A stretch of 19,715 nt of DNA from Dehalococcoidia bacterium (GTDB lineage Bacteria > Chloroflexota > Dehalococcoidia > Bin125), in NCBI GenBank assembly GCA_007571275.1, contig RKRS01000245.1, forward strand, positions 1-19,715, given 5' to 3'. Positions 11,735 through 18,930 of the stretch are shown here, piece after piece (the stretch's first letter is position 1; each line of letters begins with the position of its first letter). The notes beneath the pieces were generated by a model, which was not told where the DNA came from, did no database searches, and saw nothing but the letters and a program-made list of their open reading frames with translations. Both the position numbers and the translations under genes were made by a program.

Positions 11735-12724
11735 CTACGTGGGTTGGACCAGAATGCGTCCGCGAACACCACCGGCGAGAATTCTGGCCGCTACCTCGGG
11801 TACGTCCTCGAGGCCGACGCGCGCCTCGACGAGGTCGAGCAGGTTGCGACCCGTGAAATCGTCAGCCATCCGCGCCCACAGCCGAGGCCGATCCTCGCCC
11901 GGCCAGTACACCGATTCGATGCCAACGAGCGACACACCGCGCAAAATGAACGGCATCACGTTCGTACTGACGCCGACGCCACCGGTCAGACCCGAGAGCG
12001 CGACCACGCCGCCGTATTTGGTCTGCCGCAGGATCGATGTCGTGGTCGTCCCGCCAACCGGGTCGACCGCCGCCGCCCAGCGCTCGCGCTCAAGTGGACG
12101 CCGCGATTCAGCCGCCAGTTCCTCGCGATCAAGAATTTCGGACGCGCCCAGCTCACGCAGGAAATCATGCTCGGAGGACTTCCCGGTGCTGGCGTGCACG
12201 GTGTATCCGCGTGCGGCCAGCATTGCGACCGCTGTCGAGCCAACGCCGCCGGTCGCCCCTGAGACAATGACCGGGCCTGCATCAGGACCAATCCCGTTCC
12301 GCTCGATCGCGTCGATTGACATCGCTGCCGTGATTCCGGCTGTACCGAGCGTCATCGCCTCTTCCGACGTCATACCGTCGGGCGTCGGCGAGAGCCAAGC
12401 GCCTGGCAACCGCACCCGCTCGGCGTATCCACCCGGGTGTCCGGTGCCGAGGTCGTAGCCAGTCGCGACCACCCGATCACCCGCTGCATATCGAGTGTCG
12501 GAGGACTCAACCACCGTCCCTGCGAAGTCGATGCCGAGCGTCATCGGGTACTTCGTGACGACACGACCGTTGGGCGTGCAGGCCAGGCCGTCCTTGTAGT
12601 TCAGATCCGACCACTCAACCGCGACGGTGACGGTGCCCTCAGGGAGGTCTGAGTCCTCCAGCGTCTGCACCGATGCAGTGAAATCGTCATCGTCCTTGTT
12701 GACCACAAACGCTCGATAACCCAC
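11735..12724 (-). CDS. YhdH/AcuI-family zinc-independent medium-chain reductase (acryloyl-CoA/quinone reductase type)
   Basis: The 329-residue protein belongs to the medium-chain dehydrogenase/reductase superfamily. WSDLNYKDGLACT (about 38-50) and the run YPMTLGIDFAGTVVESSD (about 59-76) match the GroES-like catalytic domain of YhdH/YhfP/AcuI. GATGGVGSTAVAMLAARGY (about 156-174) is the NADPH-binding loop, followed by STGKSSEHDFLRELGA, which is strongly family-like. SGLTGG and ILRGVSLVGIESVYWP complete the signature. No structural zinc cysteines are present, as expected. Characterised AcuI enzymes reduce acryloyl-CoA to propionyl-CoA with NADPH; the substrate here is inferred only at family level. 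It starts at GTG (complement 12722-12724) with GGGAG 5 bases upstream. It lies 33 bases after the phosphoesterase and 23 bases before the LLM gene, a likely three-gene transcript. Confidence 0.88.
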   Translation of the reverse strand: MGYRAFVVNKDDDDFTASVQTLEDSDLPEGTVTVAVEWSDLNYKDGLACTPNGRVVTKYPMTLGIDFAGTVVESSDTRYAAGDRVVATGYDLGTGHPGGYAERVRLPGAWLSPTPDGMTSEEAMTLGTAGITAAMSIDAIERNGIGPDAGPVIVSGATGGVGSTAVAMLAARGYTVHASTGKSSEHDFLRELGASEILDREELAAESRRPLERERWAAAVDPVGGTTTTSILRQTKYGGVVALSGLTGGVGVSTNVMPFILRGVSLVGIESVYWPGEDRPRLWARMADDFTGRNLLDLVEARVGLEDVPEVAARILAGGVRGRILVQPT

Positions 12725-12757
12725 AGCGTCTCCCGTCCCAGGTACTTGAATGATGTG

Positions 12758-13597
12758 TTAGTGCAAGCGGGCGGCCAGCATCGGATTCGCTGTCTGCGGA
12801 TCAGAGTCCGCGCCCCCATGCAATTCGTGCCGCACGGTCACGCCGTCTGCGGCGAAGTCGACGATCGTCGCTCCGCCTGAGTGACGCGGCGCGCCGGGAT
12901 AGTAGGCAGGCACGACTCCATCGCCGACGCCCTCGTGGACGTCAATGTGACCCAAAGCCACATAGTCCGCGTCCATCGCGGCAATCTCCGAGGCGTGAAT
13001 CTGGTAGGAGTAGCGGGATTCACCAGTGCCCACGTAGTAACCATGCGCCATCGCCACACGCCAGATGTATTGATCCGCTCCATTGGCCCAGGCGGGGCTG
13101 GCCGAGGCCGGCGAGAAGTCGTTGTAACTCTCGTGCGCCTGACCCCAAAACTGGACGCCGATCTCTTCGAGCAGAATCAGTTCTCCCTCAGCCGAGGCGA
13201 TGATGTGCACATTGGACGGGAAGGCGTCAGCGAATTTCTGATATATCCCCTCAGGCATATGCGGGTCGTGATTGCCTGGCAGGACCACGACCGGGCGGCC
13301 AACGGCTTCCATCAGCTCGCAGGTCGCCTCGACATACGGGCGCTTGACCCGCACATGATCGAAGAAATCGCCAGCAATCGCGACCACATCGACGCCTGCC
13401 TCGGAACCGAGATCCAGCACATGCTGAAACGCCTTGAGCGCCGGCTCCAGGACGTCGGAGCCATCCGCTTCGGTTCGGTAAGGCTGTGATGTGTAGGCGC
13501 CCAGGTGCACGTCCGATGTGTGCAGCATCCGCAGCGGGCGGACCTCCGACGACGTTTCCGAGAGCCCGGCTCGCAGCGGATAAACCTCAGTACTCAT
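12758..13597 (-). CDS. Calcineurin-like metallophosphoesterase (SbcD/YhaO-like)
   Basis: A two-metal phosphoesterase of 279 residues from ATG 13597 (MSTEVYPLR). The frame is open to a GTG at 13630, whose extra 11 residues look unconvincing. Motifs in order are SDVHLG (D29, H31), GDFFDH (D77), LPGNHD (N109, H110, D111), AHG (H185) and ALGHIDVH (H217). The order and the 'HTSDVHLG' opening match DNA repair exonuclease SbcD/Mre11-like proteins, but at this length it lacks room for the larger SbcD cap, and no SbcC-like ATPase partner is adjacent. The last motif, usually GHxH, reads GHID, so the second His ligand is Asp219 or is supplied by His221. The ATG has only a distant GGGGA. It diverges from gatB and leads the minus-strand cluster. 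The substrate (nucleic acid, nucleotide or phosphodiester) is unknown. Confidence 0.84.
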   Translation of the reverse strand: MSTEVYPLRAGLSETSSEVRPLRMLHTSDVHLGAYTSQPYRTEADGSDVLEPALKAFQHVLDLGSEAGVDVVAIAGDFFDHVRVKRPYVEATCELMEAVGRPVVVLPGNHDPHMPEGIYQKFADAFPSNVHIIASAEGELILLEEIGVQFWGQAHESYNDFSPASASPAWANGADQYIWRVAMAHGYYVGTGESRYSYQIHASEIAAMDADYVALGHIDVHEGVGDGVVPAYYPGAPRHSGGATIVDFAADGVTVRHELHGGADSDPQTANPMLAARLH

Positions 13598-13668
13598 GCA
13601 ATGCACACATCCCCGACGCCGCTCACGCACGGCGAACTATTGCTCGCAGACTAACAGGCAATGGCCTC

Positions 13669-13674
13669 TAAACT
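13669..13674 (+). promoter_or_regulatory. Weak -10-like box for gatB
   Basis: TAAACT (13669-13674) ends 7 bases before the ATG at 13682, the spacing expected for a leaderless transcript. No convincing -35 is seen. It is suggestive mainly because a similar arrangement occurs at yvcK. Confidence 0.2.
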
Positions 13675-13681
13675 GAGCGTC

Positions 13682-15172
13682 ATGAGCACTCAACCGCAGC
13701 CCGATACCGCTACTGAATTCGAAACCGTGATTGGACTTGAGGTCCACTGCCAGCTGCGCACGCAGAGCAAGATGTTCTGCCGCTGTCCAGCCGACTACGC
13801 CGCCGCCGAACCCAACACGTATGTCTGCCCGCTCTGTCTCGGTATGCCAGGCACCCTGCCGGTGATCAACAAGACGGCGGTTGAGTGGACGATCCGCACG
13901 GCGCTCGCACTCAACATGACGATCCCCGAGCTGTCCAAGTTCGACCGCAAGAACTATCCGTATCCCGACCTGATGAAGGGCTACCAGATCTCGCAGTACG
14001 ACATGCCGCTCTCCGAAGGCGGATGGATGGATGTCGAAACTGAAGCCTTGGGCAAGCGGCGAATCGGCATTACCCGCGTTCACCTGGAAGAGGACACCGC
14101 GCGTCTCCTGCATCGTGAGAACGAGGCTGGTGAGCGGTTCTCGCTGGTTGATGTCAATCGCTCAGGTGTGCCACTGATGGAGATCGTCTCCGAGCCAGAC
14201 ATGCGCTCAGCTGACGAGGCTCGCACCTACCTCGTCCAGCTACGACAAATTCTGCGCTATCTGGGCGTTTCGACGGCTGACATGGAGAAGGGTTCATTCC
14301 GTTGTGACGCCAACATCTCGCTACGGCCGCTCGGCTCGAGCGAGTATGGGGCCAAGGTCGAGATCAAGAACATGAACTCATTCCGCGGTGTCCACGGCGC
14401 GCTCGAGTATGAGGTCAAGCGGCAAGCAGAAGTCCTCGGCGCGGGCGGCGTGATCGAGCAGGAGACTCGCGGCTGGGACGAAGATCGCGAGATCACTCTT
14501 TCGCAACGCTCGAAGGAGGAGGCGCATGACTACCGCTACTTCCCCGAGCCCGACCTACCGCCGCTGGCAATCACACGTGACGAGGTTGAGTCAATTCGTA
14601 GCGAGCTTCCCGAATTGCCTGACGAGCGCCGCGCGCGCTTCCAGTCCGACTACGATCTCGGCGACTTCGAGACCAACCTGCTGACCGAAGAACCAGGCCG
14701 CGCCGATTACTTCGACGAGGCAGTCGCAGCCCTGCAGGACACAATCAACGCCAGGGAGGCCGCCAACTGGATCACGGGCGATCTGTTCGCGCAGATCAAC
14801 AAGGATCGGTCGCACCCCGATCTGGAAGAACAGCCGATCCGACCGGCGCACATCGCGGAGCTGGTCGGCCTGATCGTCGGCGGTGACATCTCGCGCAGCC
14901 AGGCCAAGAGTGTTTTCGAGACCATGTACGAGACCGGTGACGCGCCCGCCAAGATCGTCGCAGCCAAAGGTCTGACGCAGATCAGCGGCGCGGACGCGCT
15001 CGCGCCGATCATCAATCAGGTGATCGCCGACAACGCGTCAGCTGTTGAGGACTACCAGTCTGGCAAGGCAGCCGCGCTCAAGTACCTCGTCGGGCAGGTC
15101 ATGCGCCACTCGCGTGGACAGGCCAATCCGCAGCAGGCGTCCGAGCTGCTGGTCGCAGCGCTGAGCGACTGA
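13682..15172 (+). CDS. gatB: Aspartyl/glutamyl-tRNA(Asn/Gln) amidotransferase subunit B
   Basis: Subunit B of GatCAB, which converts misacylated Glu-tRNA(Gln) and/or Asp-tRNA(Asn) to the amide forms. It binds the tRNA and holds the kinase step. The 496-residue product has the GatB signatures: FETVIGLEVHCQLRTQSKMFC at the N-terminus, zinc-site cysteines C33, C35, C49 and C52 (the latter two in CPLCLGMPG), KFDRKNYPYPDLMKGYQISQ, DVNRSGVPLMEIVSEPD and KVEIKNMNSFRGVHGALEYE. A helical GatB/YqeY tail (about 345-496) binds the tRNA elbow. An in-frame ATG at 13661 would add seven residues; I prefer 13682 because of the -10-like box between them and the normal N-terminal length, but this is uncertain. 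gatA and gatC are not adjacent, so the complex is encoded at dispersed loci. Confidence 0.96.
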   Translation: MSTQPQPDTATEFETVIGLEVHCQLRTQSKMFCRCPADYAAAEPNTYVCPLCLGMPGTLPVINKTAVEWTIRTALALNMTIPELSKFDRKNYPYPDLMKGYQISQYDMPLSEGGWMDVETEALGKRRIGITRVHLEEDTARLLHRENEAGERFSLVDVNRSGVPLMEIVSEPDMRSADEARTYLVQLRQILRYLGVSTADMEKGSFRCDANISLRPLGSSEYGAKVEIKNMNSFRGVHGALEYEVKRQAEVLGAGGVIEQETRGWDEDREITLSQRSKEEAHDYRYFPEPDLPPLAITRDEVESIRSELPELPDERRARFQSDYDLGDFETNLLTEEPGRADYFDEAVAALQDTINAREAANWITGDLFAQINKDRSHPDLEEQPIRPAHIAELVGLIVGGDISRSQAKSVFETMYETGDAPAKIVAAKGLTQISGADALAPIINQVIADNASAVEDYQSGKAAALKYLVGQVMRHSRGQANPQQASELLVAALSD

Positions 15173-15189
15173 CCGAACCGAGCGGTCAG
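15169..15189. terminator. Shared hairpin over the convergent gatB and aldo/keto reductase stop codons
   Basis: CTGACCG (15169-15175), loop AACCGAG, CGGTCAG (15183-15189) form perfect 7-bp arms. The gatB TGA (15170-15172) lies in one arm and the reductase TGA (complement of 15186-15188) in the other, so each RNA carries the same structure at its stop codon. No T-run is present. A second 7-bp pairing, GCGCTGA (15158-15164) with TCAGCGC (15186-15192), competes for the same right arm. Confidence 0.45.
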
Positions 15190-16205
15190 CGCCGCCGGCC
15201 GGTCGCCCGGGCCACATGCACGACCTGTGGCGTGTTCTGGTAGGTCGGTACGCCGACGTCCTCGAAGATCTGGTTGATCCCGTTGCGGATGTCGTCGGTC
15301 AGCTTCCAGTCGGTCGCGGCGACGTTCTCCTCCAGCTCTCGCTCGTTCCTCATCCCGACCAGGGCGCAGGAGACGCCGGGGTGGTCGAGCACCCAGGCGA
15401 GCGCCAGCTGGGCCACCGTCTTGCCGTGACCGTCGGCCAACTCGGCCAGACGATTGCAGACTTCCACTTCCTGCTTGAAGCGTTCGCGCTCGAACAGCGG
15501 CAGGTTGAACGCGGTGCCATTGCCGCGCCAGTCACCCTCTTCGAATTGATGGTCAGGCTGGAACGCGCCGGTCAACAGACCAAACGCCAGCGAACCGTAA
15601 GCCATGTAGCCGACGCCGTTGGCCATGCACCAGGGCAGCACACGAGCCTCCATGCGACGGTCGAACATGTGATAGCCGACCTGGTTCGCCGCGATATGTC
15701 CGTACTGCTCGCACTCCTCCATCATGTCGATGTTGAAGTTCGAGACGCCGTAGTGGCGAATCTTCCCGCTCTGCTTGAGCTCTTCCAGGCCCTCCATCGT
15801 CTCCTCAAACGGAGTGTCATGGTCGGGCCAATGGATCAACATCAGGTCGACGTAGTCGGTATTCAGACGACGCAGACAACTCTCCGTGTGCTCGATGATG
15901 TGACTCTTGGTCGAGTTGAGACCGATCACGCTGGGCGTGTCGTCGTAGTCGAAACCGACCTTCGTGACCAGCACGATCTCGTTGCGTCGGTTGCCCAGCG
16001 CCTTGGCCAACAGCTCCTCCGAGTGGTACGGGCCGTAGACCTCGGCGGTGTCGAACAGCGTGATGCCGCGATCGATCGCCATGTTCACAGCCTTGGCTGC
16101 CTCGTCCACGTCGATGTGGCCGTACATCGTCGTGCTCATCTCCCAGGTGCCGAAGCCGACTGCTGAGGCCACCAGGTCCGTGTTGCCGAATCGTCGCTGC
16201 TCCAT
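15186..16205 (-). CDS. Aldo/keto reductase
   Basis: NAD(P)H-dependent oxidoreductase of the TIM-barrel AKR superfamily, 339 residues. The ATG (complement 16203-16205) has AAGGA 5 bases upstream. The catalytic tetrad is visible: D52 and Y57 in LFDTAEVYGPYHSEELLAKAL, K82 in LVTKVG, and H125 in LMLIHWPDHDTP. GKIRHYGVSNF (about 150-160), VGYMAYGSLAFGLLTG and ALAWVLDHPGVSCALVGMRN are the usual barrel and cofactor-binding segments. The pattern is that of the general stress/YajO-like AKR group acting on small aldehydes or sugars; the substrate cannot be told. It converges on gatB with 13 bases between stop codons and diverges from yvcK, so it is probably a single-gene transcript. Confidence 0.92.
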   Translation of the reverse strand: MEQRRFGNTDLVASAVGFGTWEMSTTMYGHIDVDEAAKAVNMAIDRGITLFDTAEVYGPYHSEELLAKALGNRRNEIVLVTKVGFDYDDTPSVIGLNSTKSHIIEHTESCLRRLNTDYVDLMLIHWPDHDTPFEETMEGLEELKQSGKIRHYGVSNFNIDMMEECEQYGHIAANQVGYHMFDRRMEARVLPWCMANGVGYMAYGSLAFGLLTGAFQPDHQFEEGDWRGNGTAFNLPLFERERFKQEVEVCNRLAELADGHGKTVAQLALAWVLDHPGVSCALVGMRNERELEENVAATDWKLTDDIRNGINQIFEDVGVPTYQNTPQVVHVARATGRRR

Positions 16206-16274
16206 TGCCGTCCTTGCGCTTTCTAGGTGTGCATATGCGCTGTGACTAAGCTACCGCACCAGCGGCGAGACGCA

Positions 16275-16280
16275 TATAGT
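16275..16280 (+). promoter_or_regulatory. -10 box for yvcK, suggesting a leaderless mRNA
   Basis: TATAGT (5/6 to TATAAT) ends 6 bases before the ATG at 16287, and no Shine-Dalgarno sequence fits between them. Transcription would start at or next to the start codon. No -35 match is found 16-18 bases upstream. The region is the divergent gap with the aldo/keto reductase, where a promoter must lie. Confidence 0.42.
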
Positions 16281-16286
16281 GGCTCC

Positions 16287-17693
16287 ATGCTTCGGCGTCA
16301 TGGGCCCCAGTCTGGCCGACCAACCGCGTCCATCGCCCCGGCTCCCCGTCATGAGCGGCACCTGCGCAAGTGGCTCGCTCCCGGCATCGGGATCAAGCGC
16401 TGGTTCGTCCTGCTGCTGCTCGGAATGGCGCTGCTGGGTCTGGGAGTTTCGTTCCTTGCCCGCGAGCTGTATCTCACCGTTACGTTGCCGGGCGCGTTCT
16501 ATTACATCACGCTGCAGTTCCTGCCCTACGCCGTTCGCGGCGCCATCCTGATCGGCCTGGCCGTTCTCTGCATCGGCATCGGCATCGGCAAGTTCACGTC
16601 GGGCCTCGTGATTGCGGCGCGTTCCTCCGACCGCCGCAACGGCGTCGAAGAGCCGCTGGTTGATCTGCTTCATCGTCAACGATTCGCCGGGCGCGGGATT
16701 CGGATTGTCTGCATCGGTGGCGGCACTGGGCTCTCGGTCTTGCTGAGAGGCCTCAAGGCATACACCGACAACCTGTCGGCCGTGGTCAGCGTCGCCGACG
16801 ACGGCGGCTCCTCCGGTCGTCTCCGACGCGACATGGGGATTATTCCGCCTGGCGACCTGCGCAATTGCATTGCGGCGCTCGCCGACGCCGAGCCGCTGAT
16901 GACCCGCCTCTTCCAGTACCGCTTTCCCGAAGGCTCGGGCAACGGACTCGAGGGCCACTCCTTCGGCAACCTCTTCATCGTCGCCATGTCGGATGTCGCC
17001 GGCTCGATGGAGGAGGCAATCCACGAGACAGGCCGCGTTCTCGCCGTGCGCGGAAAGATCCTGCCCTCCACGCTCGAGAACATTCGCCTCGCCGCCATGA
17101 CTTCCGACGGCGACACCATTCGCGGCGAATCGTCGATCACTGAGGCAGGCCAGCGCATCGCGCAGCTCAACCTCGAACCGCAGCATCCGTCTGCTTACCC
17201 CGAAACGCTCAACGCCATTCGCAACGCCGACCTGATCGTCGTTGGACCAGGATCGCTGTTTACCTCGGTGCTGCCCAACCTGCTCGTGCCAGACCTGCGC
17301 ATCGCATTCCAGGAATCAGCGGCGATGAAGCTGTACATTTCAAATGTCGCCACCCAACACGGTGAAACCGACTACTTCTCCGTCCAGGATCACGTCCGCG
17401 TGATCGCCGATCATATCGGCGGTTTGCCATTCGATGCAGTGATCGCCAACAGCAACAGCAACGCTCGGCTGCCACGTGGCTGGAAGTCAGAACCCGTTCG
17501 CATCGAGCACCACAGCGACCAATCAGATGTCGCTCATACGCTGCGAATTATCGAGGGAGATATTGTCGACACGGGCAACCGTTACCGACACGACAGCACG
17601 AAGCTCGCCGATGCGATCATGACCGCATACCATGAGGGGCGCGAAGCCGGGGTGCGACCGCGTCGACCTCAGCGGGTCACGATCCCCGAATAG
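16287..17693 (+). CDS. yvcK: YvcK/CofD-like UDP-GlcNAc-binding protein (gluconeogenesis factor) with N-terminal membrane segments
   Basis: The 468-residue product starts at ATG 16287; an in-frame GTG at 16227 precedes the -10 box and is rejected. The N-terminus has a basic stretch, then two hydrophobic segments (about 42-62, FVLLLLGMALLGLGVSFLA, and about 88-110, GAILIGLAVLCIGIGIG). The core begins near residue 140 with IVCIGGGTGLSVLLRGLK, then VADDGGSSGRLRRDMGIIPPGD (about 170-191), NCIAALAD, EGHSFGNLF and VVGPGSLFTSVLPNLLV, all diagnostic of YvcK. In B. subtilis and mycobacteria this family binds UDP-GlcNAc and supports cell shape and growth on gluconeogenic carbon. B. subtilis YvcK lacks the membrane part, so this copy is predicted to be tethered to the membrane with the core in the cytoplasm. 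It heads a tight series with secG, fmt and rlmN rather than the Firmicutes yvcJ-yvcK-whiA set. Confidence 0.94.
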   Translation: MLRRHGPQSGRPTASIAPAPRHERHLRKWLAPGIGIKRWFVLLLLGMALLGLGVSFLARELYLTVTLPGAFYYITLQFLPYAVRGAILIGLAVLCIGIGIGKFTSGLVIAARSSDRRNGVEEPLVDLLHRQRFAGRGIRIVCIGGGTGLSVLLRGLKAYTDNLSAVVSVADDGGSSGRLRRDMGIIPPGDLRNCIAALADAEPLMTRLFQYRFPEGSGNGLEGHSFGNLFIVAMSDVAGSMEEAIHETGRVLAVRGKILPSTLENIRLAAMTSDGDTIRGESSITEAGQRIAQLNLEPQHPSAYPETLNAIRNADLIVVGPGSLFTSVLPNLLVPDLRIAFQESAAMKLYISNVATQHGETDYFSVQDHVRVIADHIGGLPFDAVIANSNSNARLPRGWKSEPVRIEHHSDQSDVAHTLRIIEGDIVDTGNRYRHDSTKLADAIMTAYHEGREAGVRPRRPQRVTIPE

Positions 17694-17723
17694 ACGCTCG
17701 AACCAGACAGGTATGTCGCCAAC

Positions 17724-17948
17724 GTGAGCACCTCAGACATCCTCAACGTCATTCAGATTCTGGTTGCGCTGACCGTGATCGCCGCTGTGATCCTGCAAGC
17801 CAAAGGCGCAGGACTTGGCAACATCTTTGGCGGCGCGGGTGGCGATTCTTACCGCACCCGGCGCGGTCTCGAGCGATCGCTGTTCCGAGGCACGATCGTG
17901 CTGATGCTGGTCTTCGTGGGACTCAGCATCGCCGCTGTCAGAGTCTGA
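17724..17948 (+). CDS. secG: Preprotein translocase subunit SecG
   Basis: Small accessory subunit of the SecYEG channel, in the cytoplasmic membrane. The 74-residue product has two membrane segments (about 5-25, ILNVIQILVALTVIAAVILQ, and about 53-73, GTIVLMLVFVGLSIAAV) joined by a Gly-rich loop (GAGLGNIFGGAGGDSYRTRRGLER). It shows the normal SecG hairpin layout, with LQAKGAGLG and FGG as family marks. It starts at GTG 17724; the ATG at 17713 runs into a stop at once. A weak AGACAGG lies about 13 bases upstream. It lies 30 bases after yvcK and 31 before fmt, so it is likely to be co-transcribed. Confidence 0.92.
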   Translation: MSTSDILNVIQILVALTVIAAVILQAKGAGLGNIFGGAGGDSYRTRRGLERSLFRGTIVLMLVFVGLSIAAVRV

Positions 17949-17979
17949 TCCAACTTCACAACCATCGTTCAGCAAGACC

Positions 17980-18930
17980 ATGACCGATCCAGCGCGCGTC
18001 CTCTTCTACGGATCGCCGGACTTCGCCGTGCCAAGCCTGCGAGCGCTGATCGACAGTCCCTATCGACCGGTCGCCGTCGTCACCCAACCCGACGCGCGTG
18101 CCGGGCGAGGCAGAACACTCAGTCCACCGCCTGTCAAACAACTCGCAGCCGCTCATGGAATTCCGGCCCTGCAGCCCGCGCGACTCCGGGACCGCGCCGC
18201 CATCGCCCAAATCACGAGCCTCAGGCCTGATCTGCAGATCGTCGCCGCCTACGGGCAGCTAATTCCCACGTCGATCCTGGAACTGCCCAAGCATGGCACG
18301 CTCAACGTCCACGCATCGTTGCTACCACGCTGGCGGGGCGCATCGCCAATCTCCGCCGCCATTCTGCATGGCGACAGTGAAACCGGCGTCACCATCATGC
18401 TGGTCGACGAGACAGAAGACACCGGCGACATCCTGCGTCAGCGTCCGACTCCGATTGGCGTCAATGAATCCGCCAGCCAGCTCAGCGAGCACCTGGCCGA
18501 CATGGGCGCCCAACTGTTGCTCGAAACGATTCCCGACTGGCTCAACGGATCGATCAGTCCAGTACCACAGGATTCGACACAGGCGACTCGCGCGCGGCGC
18601 GTCAAGAAGCAGCAGGGGCGGATTGACTGGACGGCGTCCGCTGATCAGATCGCCCGACACATCCGTGCGTACACGCCTTGGCCAGGGGCGACCACGACTT
18701 TGGGTACGACCTCGATCCGGGTCGTTGAGGCGATAAGCACAGATATCAGCGTCTCAGATATGCCAGGCTCGATCATTGGCGATGGAGAGACCATCAGCGT
18801 CGCCACCGGGTCAGGCGCGCTCGAGATCAAGAGGCTGCAACGAGCCGGCAAGCGTGAACTGAGCGCGGAGGAATTTTCTCGCGGTACCCGCGATCTGGTC
18901 GGTCAACGCCTTGGTTCCAGCGATGCCTGA
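17980..18930 (+). CDS. fmt: Methionyl-tRNA formyltransferase
   Basis: Transfers a formyl group from 10-formyl-tetrahydrofolate to Met-tRNA(fMet) for translation initiation. The 316-residue product (E. coli 315) has VLFYGSPDFAVPSL at the N-terminus, VVTQPDARAGRGR (about 33-45), and the formyltransferase signature with N109 and H111 in LNVHASLLPRWRGASPI, then GVTIMLVDETEDTGDIL (about 136-152) carrying the catalytic Asp region. The C-terminal OB-fold starts near 205 (ARRVKKQQGRIDWTASADQIARHIRAYTPWPGA). No good ribosome-binding site precedes ATG 17980. The usual partner def (peptide deformylase) is not beside it. Its last codons overlap the start of rlmN by 8 bases, suggesting translational coupling. 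Confidence 0.96.
   Translation: MTDPARVLFYGSPDFAVPSLRALIDSPYRPVAVVTQPDARAGRGRTLSPPPVKQLAAAHGIPALQPARLRDRAAIAQITSLRPDLQIVAAYGQLIPTSILELPKHGTLNVHASLLPRWRGASPISAAILHGDSETGVTIMLVDETEDTGDILRQRPTPIGVNESASQLSEHLADMGAQLLLETIPDWLNGSISPVPQDSTQATRARRVKKQQGRIDWTASADQIARHIRAYTPWPGATTTLGTTSIRVVEAISTDISVSDMPGSIIGDGETISVATGSGALEIKRLQRAGKRELSAEEFSRGTRDLVGQRLGSSDA

Noticed and set aside
11280..12458. 392-codon plus-strand open frame across the LLM and YhdH-type genes
   Set aside because: It spans two well-supported minus-strand genes and the gap between them; the product is Ser/Arg/Pro-rich and shows no domain.
15216..16166. 316-codon plus-strand open frame opposite the aldo/keto reductase
   Set aside because: Mirror of a convincing catalytic-tetrad enzyme; its His/Val/Leu-rich product resembles no family and is typical of antisense frames in GC-rich genes.
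16231..16238. GCATATGC palindrome in the divergent gap between the aldo/keto reductase and yvcK
   Set aside because: An 8-base palindrome alone is too short to call an operator.
16251..17186. 311-codon minus-strand open frame opposite yvcK
   Set aside because: Every yvcK motif lies on the other strand; the product is charged low-complexity sequence.
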